From the NCBI GenBank assembly GCA_947311845.1, contig CAMZMU010000055.1, forward strand, positions 18,538,877-18,602,876: 64,000 bases of DNA, read 5' to 3'. Below are positions 24,030 through 36,650 of the stretch, one piece after another. The position numbers and the translations under genes were made by a program. Source of the DNA: Poa pratensis (taxonomy: Eukaryota > Streptophyta > Magnoliopsida > Poales > Poaceae). Every line of letters begins with the position of its first letter. Position 1 is the stretch's first letter. The notes under the pieces were generated by a model. The model did no database searches. It saw only the letters and a list, made by a program, of their open reading frames with translations, and was not told where the DNA came from.

Positions 24030-25130
24030 TAGCAGGCCTGGGCTCGGCAGCTGGGCTGCTTGCTGGGCTGGCTGCTGTGCAGCTGGCTCGGCTTTTTTTT
24101 TTTTCCTTTTCTTTTTGTTCTATTTTCCTTTCTTAAAAAAAATAATAACAACTTTTCAAATACAACTTCAATAATTTCCAAATCTACACAATTTCAAAAA
24201 TGTAGCCATTTTCAAATTTGAATTTTACCAAAAAATGCGTCATCCAAATTTGAATATTTCAAAATGTCAGATGCCTTTCAAATCTAACTGTTTTACTAAC
24301 TTTTGGGAATCAAACAATCCATAAATAGCAACTTTTTTGTATTTTCAGCACATTCAAATCTGAACACATTTTGAACATGGACACTTTCAAATTCCAATTT
24401 TCCACACCACGGTATTTACAAATGTGACAAAAATATCAACATGAACACAACAATAAACGCTGACTATTTACGTCATACGATTAAAACTCAAAATTGAACG
24501 TTCCAATATTTTGAATGCCTTTCAAATATGTGCAAACATTTCACAATTTCAGTACACTGAAATCTAAACAAATTTTAATGTGGATATTTCCAAATTTAAT
24601 TTTTTTACACCGCGGTATTCACACCTACGACAAACATATCAACATGACCACAAAATCTGAGCATTTAATAAACGTCAAAATAATTCAAATATGAATAGCT
24701 CCCCAATTTGACCATTTTAAAAAAATTGAACAACTTCTCAACATAGAGATTTCTTGAATTTCAACAATTTTATAATCTAAACCGCTTTCAAATGCGGACA
24801 TTTCCAAATTTGAATATTTTACTCCACACGACCGCGGCGTATGCCGTCTCAATCCAAAATTCAAATTTAAGACCTCCAGAAATTTTAAAATTCTTTCAGA
24901 TCCAATCATTTTATGAACGACAAATGAATTCAGACTTTAATACAGTTCCACTTTAACCAAATTTTAAAATCTAAAGGTTTTCAAACTGTAAACTGTTTTT
25001 GAATTACAACCATTATCAAATTTGAGCAATCTCCAAAATCTGACTATTTTTAAAATGGTTTTTCCCCAATTTCAATGATTTCCAAGCTTAGACAATTTTA
25101 GAACATCGCCAATTTTAAATTCGAATTTAA
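24030..25130. other. AT-rich Helitron interior
   Basis: Long run of AAATTTGAA/TTTCAAAT words without genes; filler typical of this Helitron family. Confidence 0.6.
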
Positions 25131-25135
25131 AAACA

Positions 25136-25205
25136 CTGGCGCGGCATTTGCCGCGCTCACCCCTCTCGCACGAATTTTGGCGCAAGATTTTACACATAAC
25201 CCCCC
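25136..25205. other. Internal Helitron-like junction: 3'-type hairpin joined to 5'-type core
   Basis: GCGCGGC-attt-GCCGCGC is a perfect stem-loop. It is followed directly by cacccctctcgcacgaatttt and aaccccccgcaaag, which is the 5' core used by the Helitrons. Confidence 0.5.
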
Positions 25206-26749
25206 GCAAAGAACTAAAAATGATTAGTGCTGTAAAATTAATATCTTTAAAACTATCCATCAAACAAATATGGAAAATATATCAAATTGATCACAAAAAA
25301 ACATGCTAACCACTTATGGCATAATGCAAACAAATTTGAGGATTTTAATTTGGTGAATATTTGGAGAAAATCCAAATTTATTTCCTCAAATTATGGATTG
25401 AATTTAATAAATCCTCATATAATAGGTTCCATCTGATTATGAAGTTAAATTAAAATTTTAAGCTGAAATATAAACTTAAAAAATCTTCCCAAATTGTTTA
25501 ACAATTAGAAATAATTTAGCTGAAGTCCCTCCAATTATTCAAATAAATCTAATAAATGCTCAAAATGGTTAATATTTGGAGATAACCATAATATATTTCA
25601 TTTGATTATGGTTCTAAATAAGAAATTTATGGGAAAATGGAACCAAATTTGATCATTTAAATTAGGCTTACATATTTAGAGGCAATAAAATTTGAAACTC
25701 TCTGATTTTATAGTTTACTTTAAAAAAACTGATTAAACGAATATTTGGAGGAAAATACAAATTCATTTCCACTAATTACAAGTTGAATTTTAATTGAATT
25801 AAATAGATAATCATATAATGTGTTCCCTCTGATTATTGAATTAAATTAAATATTTAAAACAAAACTCAAACATATTATACCAACTCGAATAAGTTAATAT
25901 GCGCAATTTAAATATTCCCTAAATTGTATTTCATATTTTTTTTGTTTTTTCCTTTTTTTTTTATCCCTCTCAAATTTTGTTGTTACTTGAACTTAAAGAA
26001 CTATTGCTCTCTATCCATGTAAAATTAAAACTTATAAGGATGATTTTACAATGATTTCCTAACAACAATTGTTCAACGATACTTATTCCGCTAAGATAAA
26101 TTTAAAATGTAATTTGTTTTCCATATTTTCCAACTGTACATAAAAATTGATCTTTATCAGATGAGTTTTTGCGAAGAGTGCGGCGAGATATTATTTTAGG
26201 ATATTTAAACAAATTTCCAAAAAAAACTGCTAAATGATACATATTACAAATTTACAAATGTCTTCCAAATCTAAGTATTTTGCAAACATGAAAAGAATTC
26301 AAATATAAATACTTTCCCAATCTACCAATTTTTTGAAATCTAAACAACTAATAAATGTGAACTTTTTTTTGAATTCCAACTGTTTTAAAATCTGACCAAT
26401 TAAATAACTTCCCAAATTTATCAAAATTTTTAAATCTAAACAACTAATAAATGTGATTTTTTTAATCCAACAGTTTTAAAACTTAAACAATTTTTTTAAA
26501 TCCAGACATTTTTAAATATAAATTTTAACACACGGGCGCGGGTGTCGACGCGCCATCTTGCCTAGTAAATCTGAACGTGCTAAATCATTTCGCTACGAGC
26601 CCGGCCGGTTAATTTGACGGCCGGCCGGCGGACTGGCTGAAGAATCATGATTCCGAATTCCAGCTGATACCTACATCTAATCTACCGCGCTCACATTGCT
26701 CCAGCAAGCTAGCTACTCTAGTACACCACAGTGGGTGGCACGCGGCGCC

Positions 26750-26757
26750 TATATAGA
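26750..26757 (+). promoter_or_regulatory. Putative TATA box of transporter copy 1
   Basis: CTATATAGAGG lies about 235 bp before the usable ATG and aligns with TTATATAGAGG upstream of copy 2 (45555-45565). Confidence 0.6.
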
Positions 26758-27257
26758 GGCACCCTGCTAGCTCTTCGCTTCCTGTTTATATCGATCGAGC
26801 AAGAGAAAGAGGGTGGGAGAGCCGAGCTGAGCCGTCTTGGTGTGCTCGGAGGCTGGTACTGCTAACTTTGCTGGCCACCTTCCGTGCTTTCCTTTCGATC
26901 CATCGGGTGCTGCCCAGACAGGAGCTAAGCTCTCCTAGGTAGACGGCATGGAAGCTCCGAGCCGGAGGAGGAGGAGGCGAAGAAGATGGAGGCCGGCGGC
27001 GACACCGTCGGCCAGAAGCTCGACGCCGGCGCGCTCTTCGTCCTACAGTCCAAAGGTGCCTCTCCATCGCCTCAAACATGAACTGTGTCGTTTCTCTTTC
27101 TTGTTACCTCGCCATCTTTCTCTTCCGTAGCACGCCGATCCAGCAATCCAGGACCCAGCACAAAACTTGTGTGTTCCTAGAGCCTCAGTATCATGGTGCA
27201 AGAAACTACTGGTTTATTCTCCCCAGTTAAACTATTATACTACTTATTAATTAACTA

Positions 27258-27381
27258 CTCCCTCCGTTCCAAATTATTTGACTTCCATATATCCACATAT
27301 AGATGTATGTACACACTAAAAGATGTCTACATCTATCTGTATATAGACAAATGAAATTCAACTATTTTAGAACGGAGGGAG
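27258..27381. mobile_element. Stowaway MITE in intron 1 of copy 1
   Basis: 124 bp flanked by TA; termini CTCCCTCCGTTCC and GGAACGGAGGGAG-type inverted repeats. Confidence 0.92.
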
Positions 27382-27399
27382 TATATAAAACTTGCAAGC

Positions 27400-28990
27400 A
27401 CAAAGGCGATTTTGGCTATAATATAGAAAAATGAAGTCCATCGCTGTGCTAGGTAGTAGTACCCGTGATGAAAGAATATTATACAGGCCACCTTGCTGAT
27501 TGATCCGTCTGTAAATGGTACGCTGTCATAGAAGTTACCGCAATATAGAACTCGAAATTTATCCACGCTGCACTCTCACCAAGCACGACGCGCGCATAGC
27601 TATGAATAAGTGAATGGTCATGACGAGGCTGCACTCTCACCGGCGTCACTGCTAGTACGGTACTCCATAGCTAATGGTCAGGACGATGGGTTCACAACTT
27701 CTATTTGCTGAGGCTTGTCCATGACCGGATCATGCTAGCTTCATGCCCCGCAATGATTTGCTCATCTCATGCTTTTCTCGACTGTTAGATTTGCTCAGCT
27801 GATCCTTCCACCTTGGTCATCTCCTGATCAAAAGTTCTTGGTTAGTGGATCCATGTTTGAATTGGCCTTGCCGATTCCACCTTTCAGCAGAGTCTCTCCT
27901 TTCAAACCTTTTTTCACCATTTACTTTATGAGGGTAATGCTTTGTACATACCTGCCTTTTCCCTACTGCATATCTCGCTTTTACTTTCTCCCTCCTCTGC
28001 ACTGTGCTCGCTCAAATGTTCTTTAGCAGCAAAGACTGAAGAGACAAACACAAATAGTACTCGCGGTATGCCGGGATTCCTGATTATCCATAGCCATACT
28101 CCTCCATGTGCACTTCACTTTTTTTGTTAGACACGAGTCTCCTTAATTAGCCAATCACCACAACAGAATTACCCATTAATTGTTATTTGTTAGTAGTGAA
28201 CTATGATGCTCCATTAATAGTTACTTAGTTTATTTAGCCTTGTACCCCTCCGGTAGTCTAGTCCTTTATGGAAGTAGTGTTTTGACAACCAAAATGCAAG
28301 CCTTGACCAATATATAATCCAATTATATGTGGCTATGTTAAACAACATTTAGATTACAAGATCCGTTTTTAAAAGAAATTTAATGATTATGACTCTTTAG
28401 GCAATAACAAAAGTAACATGCGATTTTTTTTACGGTTAATCGTCATACTTGAAGAGTTGAAGTGGAAAAAACTACGTACAGCATTTCAATGCGATGAACC
28501 TCAGAGTATTATTTTCAGTAACCTACGGTAAGATTTCCAAATTAATGTTATAGCCACGTACTGTACATCATTTCCTGTTCTATAATAAAAAAAATCCATG
28601 ACTCATGAAACGTGGGCAATTTGTTGTGTGCACCGTGTGGACTGGTGCACGTCACCATTTCTCGTTGATACATATCATGCGTGCGCGTTCCAAACGCTGG
28701 AAATTAAGCAATAGGTACTCGATCCACTTCAGAGAAGACGAAGAACAAAGTGCGGCTGTACGTTTTCTGTCAGGTATCGATCAGCAAGTACAGTAGGTGT
28801 GTAGACTACTTCACAGGTCAACCTTTTTCCTGGTCTTCGATCGGTGTTGACCCCTGAACCACATATTCGTTTTTCTCCCATCAGTTTTCGGATTTTCAGG
28901 AGAAGTGTTTGAGTGCGCCAACGTGCACAGCGTCGAAAAAACAGCACAAGTGATAAGCAATTAAGGCTGCTCATAGCAGGGACCAGGGAG
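27400..28990. other. Intron 1 of copy 1, remaining sequence
   Basis: No gene. The section 28600-28960 aligns with the copy 2 intron on either side of its LINE and Mutator insertions (for example cgtcaccatt, gagaagacga and cacaagtgata), so it preserves the state before those insertions. Confidence 0.7.
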
Positions 28991-29929
28991 TAACGTAGAG
29001 TAGTAACTGTTGCTAAATGCATACTATTTTGCAGGTTCATGGCTGCACTGCGGGTACCACCTTACGACGTCCATCGTGGCGGCGCCGTTGCTGAGCCTGC
29101 CGTTCGCGTTCGCGTCGCTAGGGTGGTCGGCGGGGATGATCTGCCTCATCGTCGGCGCCGTTGTCACCTTCTACTCCTACAACCTCATCTCCCGCGTCCT
29201 GGAGCACCACGCGCAGCAGGGCCGACGCCAGCTCCGCTTCAGGGACATGGCCACGGACATACTAGGTCAGTTCACTTACTGAATATATTATTCAGGCGTG
29301 CGTGATAATCTAATTGGATGACGTAAATAGTGCGTCCACGTAGGCACCCTAGAAATATACTGTAACTTTCCATGAAAGTCGGCATGCATGCATGGTCTCT
29401 GCTGACACGCCCACCCAACCAGGACCATACCACTTTCACTTGCGCGTGGCATTGCATGGTTATCCAAGCGCCAAGCGCGATATTTAGGGTCATGCTGCCA
29501 CTGTTCAGCTGGGCCGCCGTGTATGACAATCACACAGCCGATCCATTCATCCAAAAATTCCACGCATTGCATTATCCAGCCGGCATTTGGGCCTACTCCT
29601 ACTTTGTTTTGGCCCTTTGACCAGTCAAGCGGATTGCTAGCTTTGCTTTGGCCGTGTGAACTCGCATTAAAAAGGGTCAAAGGCTCAAAGCACGTGGTCA
29701 AGTACTAGCACAAGCGGACAAGCCGACAATCAGTGCGAGATTGCTCCAGGCTTTCGAACTCGAGAGGTGTCGTGCCATCACGTGAGCATCTTTCAATAAT
29801 TGCTGCGACTCCCGCGTCGCGCGCAGCCACAGATCTCGTCGACATGTGGGCTCATCACCGTCAGAGATCCACGGTTTACTATCGTGAGCTCGTGGCCGGC
29901 ATGTCAGTAAAGCAATTTCCGAAGCGGAA

Positions 29930-30315
29930 AATCCCTTTTTGACTCGTGAGCTCTACATGCTTCTTCCTGTTTTTGAATTTAAATAAAAATATGAAAACGC
30001 TTCAAAGATATCTGAAAAAGAGTACTAGTTTTCAGAGTATGTGTATAGTTTCGTGGTAAAATGACATTTATGGTGCTCCGTGCGGCAAAACAAAATCAAT
30101 GCTGATTTTTTACAACAAACATATCCCAAAATGATCACTGTTTTTTCTGCACAGAGCACCACGCATGTCATTTCACCACGAATTTTGCACGTACTTAGAC
30201 ATTAGCATATGTTTGTTGCCTCTTTTTTTTTTAGATTTTTTAATGTGTTTTCATTTTTTTTCTTTAGTTTCAAAATTAGGTAGAAGCAGGTGATATCGGG
30301 AGTCAAAACGTTGCT
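29930..30315. mobile_element. Foldback MITE-like element in intron 2 of copy 1
   Basis: A long imperfect inverted repeat. The best-matched arms are TTCGTGGTaAAATGACAT (about 30050-30067) and its partner ATGTCATTTCACCACGAA (30166-30183), extending outwards to ttttgactc / gagtcaaaac. Target duplication not resolved. Confidence 0.7.
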
Positions 30316-30537
30316 CTGTTACCGAAGGAAAAACTCTAGCATTCCGTAGAGCGCATTTCTTTGCTAGACTTCTCAGCCTCCAAGCTAAAAAAAACGGCTG
30401 TCTCGTCACAATCACAGAACCACTCTCTAGAAAGGTTTGCTATATGGGATGACGTTCACGTTTTACAAACGTTTGCTATATAAAAGGCGACCGGAATTTC
30501 ACCAATTTCCAGTCATTTTTTGAAAGTGAATATCCAG

Positions 30538-31700
30538 TATTTTTTTGAATCGAGGCAAAAGACTTATCATTTTCATTAATTAAGAAGAACTGGGAATTGG
30601 CCGGTTAATTAGTGGGAAACCGTCCTAAAACCGGTACAGACACCCTCACCGACCATCAAGGAACATGACCGTTGGGAGGGCACACACGGCCACCCTGTCT
30701 ACCAAACGCAAACTGCTCACACACCGCTAGAGACGAGGGTCGTCGTCGAGGCAGCCCACTGACGTCATCGTCATCACTTACTCCTCACGAGCGACTCCAA
30801 CTTCCTCGAAGAAGCGACCACCGAAGAACACCTCGTCGTAGCGGCCTCGTGAAGCTCACACCGGCCTATGCCAAACAGATGACCCTTCACGCAAAAGGTT
30901 GGCAGCTCCAATTCTGAAGATGAGCTTCGAAGAGGAGATGGGCAAGATCCGCGCCGGCGAAGGTCGCCACAACATGAAAGCCCCACGCCCGTCATCGTCG
31001 CCACAGACACGCCGGTCGCAGCTCCGATTTCAAAGCAGAGGAAGCCCAGTAAAGAGACGAGTCGAACACGCCGCATCAAGAGCTGACTACCAAGATCTTG
31101 CCCCAACCAAACCATCGCTCGTCGACGTCGTCGTTGCCGCGCAAGCCACTACGCGGAACTCCACAACCACCACCAAATCCATCCACTGGTCCCTTCCTCT
31201 ATGCACGCCACCCAGAATGATGCCCCCATGGGGGGAACGACGTAGGAGCGCCGCCATCATCCGATCAGCGGATCTAGGGTTTCCCCCGGAGGTGGCAGAA
31301 GGAGACACGGGCTTCCCTCGATGGTGCCTTCAGGGAGGGGACGACACCCAGGGTGCCGCCATCATCGGCTCCGAAACATGTCAGAAGCAGGTTCTCACCC
31401 GGGTCACCCACCGGCCTCCGACCGCAAGCTGCACCAGAATTCCACCCTCTAAGGTTCTGAAACCGGCCACGAGCACCAAAGCCACAACACAAGGCTGGGC
31501 CAACAGATCGGGCCCTCCATATTGCACCATCGCCGGCCTCGGCCGGAGCCGGCAAGGGGCCGAAGCTGGGCCAGGACCCGTCGCCGAAGGAGCGCTGCAG
31601 GAGACCCACTGAGGGGCGCCGCCAGCACCATCCTCGGGGACTTGATCGATGGGAGGGGGAGGTACATTGGGGACTTGATCGATGGGAGGAGGATCATGAC
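30538..31700 (-). mobile_element. Probable LINE-type insertion in intron 2 of copy 1
   Basis: Starts with a T-run followed by gaatcgaggcaaaagac and cattaattaag, the reverse complement of a typical grass LINE 3' end with poly(A). The body is GC-rich with open frames in several phases and a short direct repeat (acttgatcgatgggagg, twice within 31639-31691). Homologous copy 2 intron lacks it. No RT motif seen and the target duplication was not found. Confidence 0.45.
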
Positions 31701-32991
31701 TAATTTCATTTAACTGATATATAGACATTTTTTACAGACCTATATATGCATGTTCGAACTTGTAACCCCTTATGTAATGCAGGTCCTGGATGGGGGCGTT
31801 ACTACATCGGGCCGATCCAGTTCCTGGTGTGTTTCGGAGCAGTTGTAGCGTCCACTCTTCTCGCCGGCCAGAGCATGAAGGTAGGAACCAAGTTAATTAC
31901 GATTCGTGTCATGTCGGGTCACATATTGGATGGTGCACTTACATTGATCGATTCTTACCGCAGGCTATCTACCTGATCGCCGTCCCTGGAGGCACCATCA
32001 AGCTGTACGTGTTCGTGGCAATCTTCGGCGTCTTCCTGACGACTCTAGCCCAGCTGCCGTCGTTCCACTCGCTTCGCCACGTCAACCTCATCTCTCTGAT
32101 GCTCTGCCTCGCATACAGCCTCTGTGCCGTCGCCGGCTGCATCTACCTAGGTACACCGGCGGGTCTGCCGTCTATAAGCTATACATACCTTGTACTGAAA
32201 AGATCTTCAAATAATTAACCGGCTCTACATTGATCCAACGACGTAGGGAACTCCGACAGGGCACCTCCCAGGGACTACTCGATCCCCGGCGACACCAGCA
32301 CCCGCATGTACGGCGTCTTCAATGCCATCGCCGTCATCGCCACCACCTACGGCAACGGCATCATCCCGGAGATACAGGCGACGGTGGCGGCGCCGGTGAC
32401 GGGCAAGATGTTCAAGGGGCTCTGCCTGTGCTACGCGGTGGTGGTGACCACCTTCTTCAGCGTGGCCACCGCGGGGTACTGGGCGTTTGGCAACGCGGCC
32501 CAGGGTTGCTCCTCAACAACTTCATGGTGGACGGCAAGGCCGTCATCCCGGAGTGGCTGCTGCTCATGGCCGAACTCTTCACACTGATGCAGCTCTCGGC
32601 CACGGCCGTGGTGTACTTGCAACCGACCAACGAGGTCCTGGAGGGTTTCCTGTCAGACCCAAAGGCTGGGCAGTACGCCGCGCGGAACGTCGTGCCGCGG
32701 CTTCTGTCCCGCACAGTCGCCGTCGCCATCGGCACCACGATTGCCGCCATGGTGCCGTTCTTCGGGGACATGAACGCGCTCATCGGCGCCTTCGGGTTCC
32801 TGCCGCTCGACTTCGCCGTGCCGGCCGTGTTCTACAACCTCACGTTTAAGCCGTCCAAGAAGGGGGTCGTTTTCTGGCTCAACACGGCCATCGCCGTCGT
32901 GTTCTCCGCGCTCGCCGTGGTCGCGTCCATCACCGCGGTCAGGCAGATCGTGCTGGACGCCGGCACCTACAAACTCTTTGCCAACGTGTGA

Positions 32992-33210
32992 GGATTACGT
33001 GTACGCGAGGAACGCCAATGCAGCATATTCTTGCATATAGCCGAGTTTGCAACTTTGCATTCGTTGGAAAATGTTGCTCGGCTGATCCAGACAAGTATCA
33101 AGTACATAGAGTTTTGATCTGTGGATAAGTGTTGTAGGCAGATGAGTTTGATCGGACGAGTGTTGGGCCCGTCAGTTCTGTACTCTTATACTTCACGAGA
33201 GAAGACTGGC
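32992..33210 (+). other. 3' untranslated/downstream region of copy 1
   Basis: Aligns with 58519-58745 after copy 2 (aggattacg..., gttgctcggct, gttttgatctgtggataagt). It marks the minimum right end of the duplicated unit. Confidence 0.65.
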
Positions 33211-33214
33211 AAAA

Positions 33215-33545
33215 TCGCAAGGGACTCTTTGGTTCAAAGGATTTCAAAGGAATTTCGTAAAATTCCAGTCCATACGAAAAACAAATTAGACGCTATAAAC
33301 ATTCTCCAAAATTTATATGGATTTCTTTCCGACGCTATAATGTCATAGGATTTTTAGTAAGAGGTTTGACCTCTTGAAAAAAATTCTATGTGCCTATGAC
33401 AACTATATATGACTTGTACTCAACTCTAAATTCTTGTGTTTTTTCCGTGGTGCAACCAAACAACTATTGTGATTAGTTCCTCTGTTTGAGTTCCTATAGA
33501 ATTTCAAATGTCATAACATTCTATTACTAAGTTTTTCGTATTTAT
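33215..33545. mobile_element. MITE-like sequence downstream of copy 1
   Basis: gggactctttggttcaaagg at the left and ggtgcaaccaaacaac on the right give weakly matching inverted ends, with gaatttc/gaaatt words inside. Type and limits uncertain. Confidence 0.4.
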
Positions 33546-33559
33546 GTGCTTTCCAATTT

Positions 33560-35749
33560 ATGTGAACAATTTATGGTCGGTGGTGGCGGATGGCGTGCGG
33601 ACGCGGGTGTGGGCGGCGATCTGAGGCAGCGTCTGTCCTCTTCTTGCTTGTGCGCCTATCCGGGTTTGGCACCGCCTCGATCCCTTGCCAACCTTGCACG
33701 GATGACAACGACATGCTGGGCTTTGTTTGTGGTTCTAGCCACTGATGTGGGGTGTGGAACTGTGGATATGTGGACGGCGGGCTGAGGTCATGCCCCCTTC
33801 CAGTGGATGGATGTGCTCCGCCAGGGGCTCGCCTATGCCTAGTCAGGGCAAGGTGAAGTCATAGTGCAGGTGGGTTCTGTTAGATCCGGCCTCCACATGG
33901 GAGGTGCTAGATCTGGTGACTCGATAACTTTCATCGCATGTGGCGGTCGGTCGCCGTCGGGGTGTGACTCGGCGCGGGCTAGAACTACTCATTTTCGGGG
34001 TGAATATGGTGTTGGGTGTTGTCCATCGATGGGAAGGGGTGGCCTTTCCGCCCTCTCTAGGTGGTCAGTGGCGTTAGGCTCGGAGCCAAGGATGTCGGTA
34101 TGACAGCCCCAGATGATGGGCTAGACGGTTTGGCTCTTTGGCGAGTGATACATCCATTTTGTATCGCTATTTCATATTATAATTTACTCTTTATTAATTT
34201 ATATTTTATATTACGGGTCAATTCTAATGTCTTTCCTTTTAATTTGCATGATCTACACGGAAAGGTAAATTACTGAACAACTTGAACCCGAGAGAAGAAA
34301 CCAATTTTCGGGAGCTAAAAAATTATCAGGAAAATAACAAAAAAAAAATCGGCCTGGCCACGCTCCCTTGGGCTGTTTTTGTGTCGGACAAGAGTGGTCT
34401 CCCATGTTTTCTGTCCGCATGTGAGCCCGAGCGTCCGCCTTCCGACGCCATTTGATTTATATCTTTTATCTGGCCTAAAACCTGAGGAGGAATATTTCAG
34501 ATTTTTTTTTGTCGTCGTCTGCGAGGCGGAACTGATGCGGAGCACATTTGACCTCCTACAAAGTGATTCTGTCGGGATACTTCCCTCCCGGAAAGAAGTC
34601 ATCACCAACACTCTCTGTATCACCGAGATCATCATATCCATCAACATCTACATCAAAACCACCTTTAGCACCATCTCCGCTCCATACCCTTATTCAATCT
34701 ATGAGCTATAACCTCAGATGTTGCTAAAAGTACTTTTTTGTGTCGATTACATCTTGTAGTTGGTGCTTAGAAGTTTTATTGTTAAAACGTTGTTATCTTC
34801 AGATTATTTATCATATATTCATACCCAATGATCATGATCCATATTATGTATTGTGAGTAGTACTTTAAATCCTTTAGGATACGGGAGAAGTTTTGTTATC
34901 AGTAATCACATGAAAAGTTAAAAATAGTTCAATATTTGATATTATGTTGTGTTGTTGTTTGTTTAGTGGTATTATGTGAACGTCGACTACATAACGCTTC
35001 ACCTTCATAGCGTGATTAGTTTGTTTATGATGGTTGATGAGTGACATAATTACCAAACCCTAGTTTATGAATTGTTGCACAAGGGGCTGTTTGGATCCCA
35101 AAGATCATGAATTATCTAACAATGTATCAAACTATTCCCCCAACATTTACAATGAATGCTTGTTGAAATCTACTCACTCTGTATCAAAATATAAGATGTT
35201 TTAGCATGGAGGGAGTACTTATTAATTCCTTCTCAATTGTGTATAAAACATGATCATGCCATCTCAACTCTGTATAAAACACATGAGTTATATTAGACAG
35301 TCGTACCTCGTCACATCAGAGCTCATCGGGTTCATCTTTATATGTAGTTGGTGTACAGATGTGAATTAAGCAAACACGCATAAACTAATCGCTGCCATGT
35401 CCGCTGAGGACGACATCCAAGAAGGAACACCACTCGAGCCTTCCGCCCATGGCGGGCTTTGTACCGGGACACCGACAAATGACAACACCTGCAGATGTGG
35501 CGCTAGATTCCACCCTATGAGGCCACTACGGCGGCGCGCATGACAATTTCGTAAAGCTTGCGAGAGCGGCTTGTGGACGTGCTTCATCCATGTCTAGTGG
35601 CGCTCAAGAAACTGGAAATCTACAGGTGGAGCTGCCAGATTCGCACCACCGTCACCTAGAAACTCCGACCCTTCCTCAATCTCACACCGTGTCGCGTCGC
35701 CCAGAGGCGAGCTCGGCGAGCCAGCGCGCACAACCGCTGGGGGCATCAT
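33560..35749. other. Intergenic DNA between copy 1 and the second Helitron
   Basis: A GC-rich 33560-34160 section resembles the retroposon bodies seen in copy 2 introns (ggcggtggtggcgg-type words). 34300-35700 has no gene. A short Stowaway-like remnant (aaaatataagatgttttagcatggagggagta) is at about 35187-35217. Confidence 0.45.
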
Positions 35750-36063
35750 TCTACTATATATAACAGATGGTGGATTCGCTGCCCCGTCATTGGTCCACGT
35801 CGCCCTTCAAACGAGAGCCGTTTGATCGCGACGTCCAACGGCCCAGATGCGCCCCTCTAACGCAGGGCACTGTAGCGCGTATTTTCTACCAATGGCGTGC
35901 AGCCACGTCGCCCGGTAACCAGCCCGTCTACCCGGTCACAGCCGGTGACACCCCCTTGCACGATTTTTGGCGCCAAACTTTACAGAAAACCCCCCGCGGG
36001 ACCTGAATTTAATTTTCTGAAATGACAGGGTTTATCCTGCAAAAGTATCTGCACACGCTAACT

Positions 36064-36650
36064 CTCCTCTCTCCCTCCCGTGTGCCCGCGGCGCAGCAGG
36101 CGACGACGCCGCCGCGCTCCGCCGTCGTCCTGGCTCTCCCCGGCCAGATCCATGGGGAGGGCGAGCTCCGCCGTCGCCGTCCCCATCTCCTCCATGCAGA
36201 TCGGCCGCCGCGCCGCTCTAGGGCTGCCGGAATCGCCGCCGTGGCGCCAGCCGCCTCCGCCGTGTCGGCGGGCCGCCGACGCTGCTCCGATGGCCTAAAG
36301 AGCGGCGCCGCCACCTACATGTCGACGACGGCGAGGCGCACCGGACGCGCGTGCGCTCGCGTCCCAGAAGGCTGCGCACAGGCTCCCTCTCCTCTCTCCC
36401 TCCCGTGTGCCCGCGGCGCAGCAGGCGACGACGCCGCCGCGCTCCGCCGTCGTCCTGGCTCTCCCCGGCCAGATCCATGGGGAGGGCGAGCTCCGCCGTC
36501 GCCGTCCCCATCTCCTCCCTGCAGATCGGCCGCCGCGCCGCTCTAGGGCTGCCGGAATCGCCGCCGTGGCGCCTGCCGCCTCCGCCGTGTCGGCGGGCCG
36601 CCGACGCTGCTCCGATGGCCTAAATAGCGGCGCCGCCACCTACATGTCGA
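36064..36650. repeat. 325-bp tandem duplication of the Helitron GC-rich block
   Basis: The section beginning ctcctctctccctcccgtg at 36064 repeats at 36389 and again, after the AT-rich part, at 37747. Open frames of 70-178 codons in several phases come from the high GC and are not considered genes. Confidence 0.8.

Larger units (their letters stand above)
23311..26565 (+). mobile_element. Non-autonomous Helitron 1 (upstream of transporter copy 1)
   Basis: The 5' region (TATATAAAGGCTCG, then gccacgtc...ccggtcaccc, gcacgattttt and aaaccccccgcg) matches the two other Helitrons in the window. The 3' end is a GC-rich hairpin, GGCGCG...CGCGCC at about 26536-26554, followed by CTAG and a host T, the classical Helitron terminus. 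Between them lie a GC-rich frame-open block (23500-24030) and AT-rich sequence full of caaatttgaa-like words. No Rep/helicase is encoded. The 5' end is slightly diverged, so its exact base is uncertain. Confidence 0.75.
26986..32991 (+). pseudogene. GAT1-like: GABA transporter 1-like amino acid permease, copy 1 (frameshifted)
   Basis: Five exons: 26986-27055, 29035-29265, 31783-31880, 31964-32150, 32247-32991, all with GT-AG introns and phases matching copy 2. The product belongs to the amino acid/auxin permease (AAAP) family, closest in pattern to Arabidopsis GAT1, a plasma-membrane proton-coupled GABA importer. Recognisable blocks are CGYHLTTSIVAAP, GWGRYYIGPIQ, ATTYGNGIIPEIQAT, PFFGDMNALIGAFGF and the C-terminal DAGTYKLFANV. 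Two single-base deletions mark it. One near 26958-26965 puts the first ATG (26948) out of frame, so the in-frame start is 26986. One in exon 5 (about 32503-32509, NAAQG segment) shifts the frame at about residue 281 and stops at 32587, losing the last transmembrane helices. A full protein would have had about 443 residues. A sequencing error cannot be excluded. Confidence 0.9.

Noticed and set aside
23498..24032. Open frames in the GC-rich block of Helitron 1
   Set aside because: Overlapping frames on both strands with no domain; not conserved in frame with the other Helitrons.
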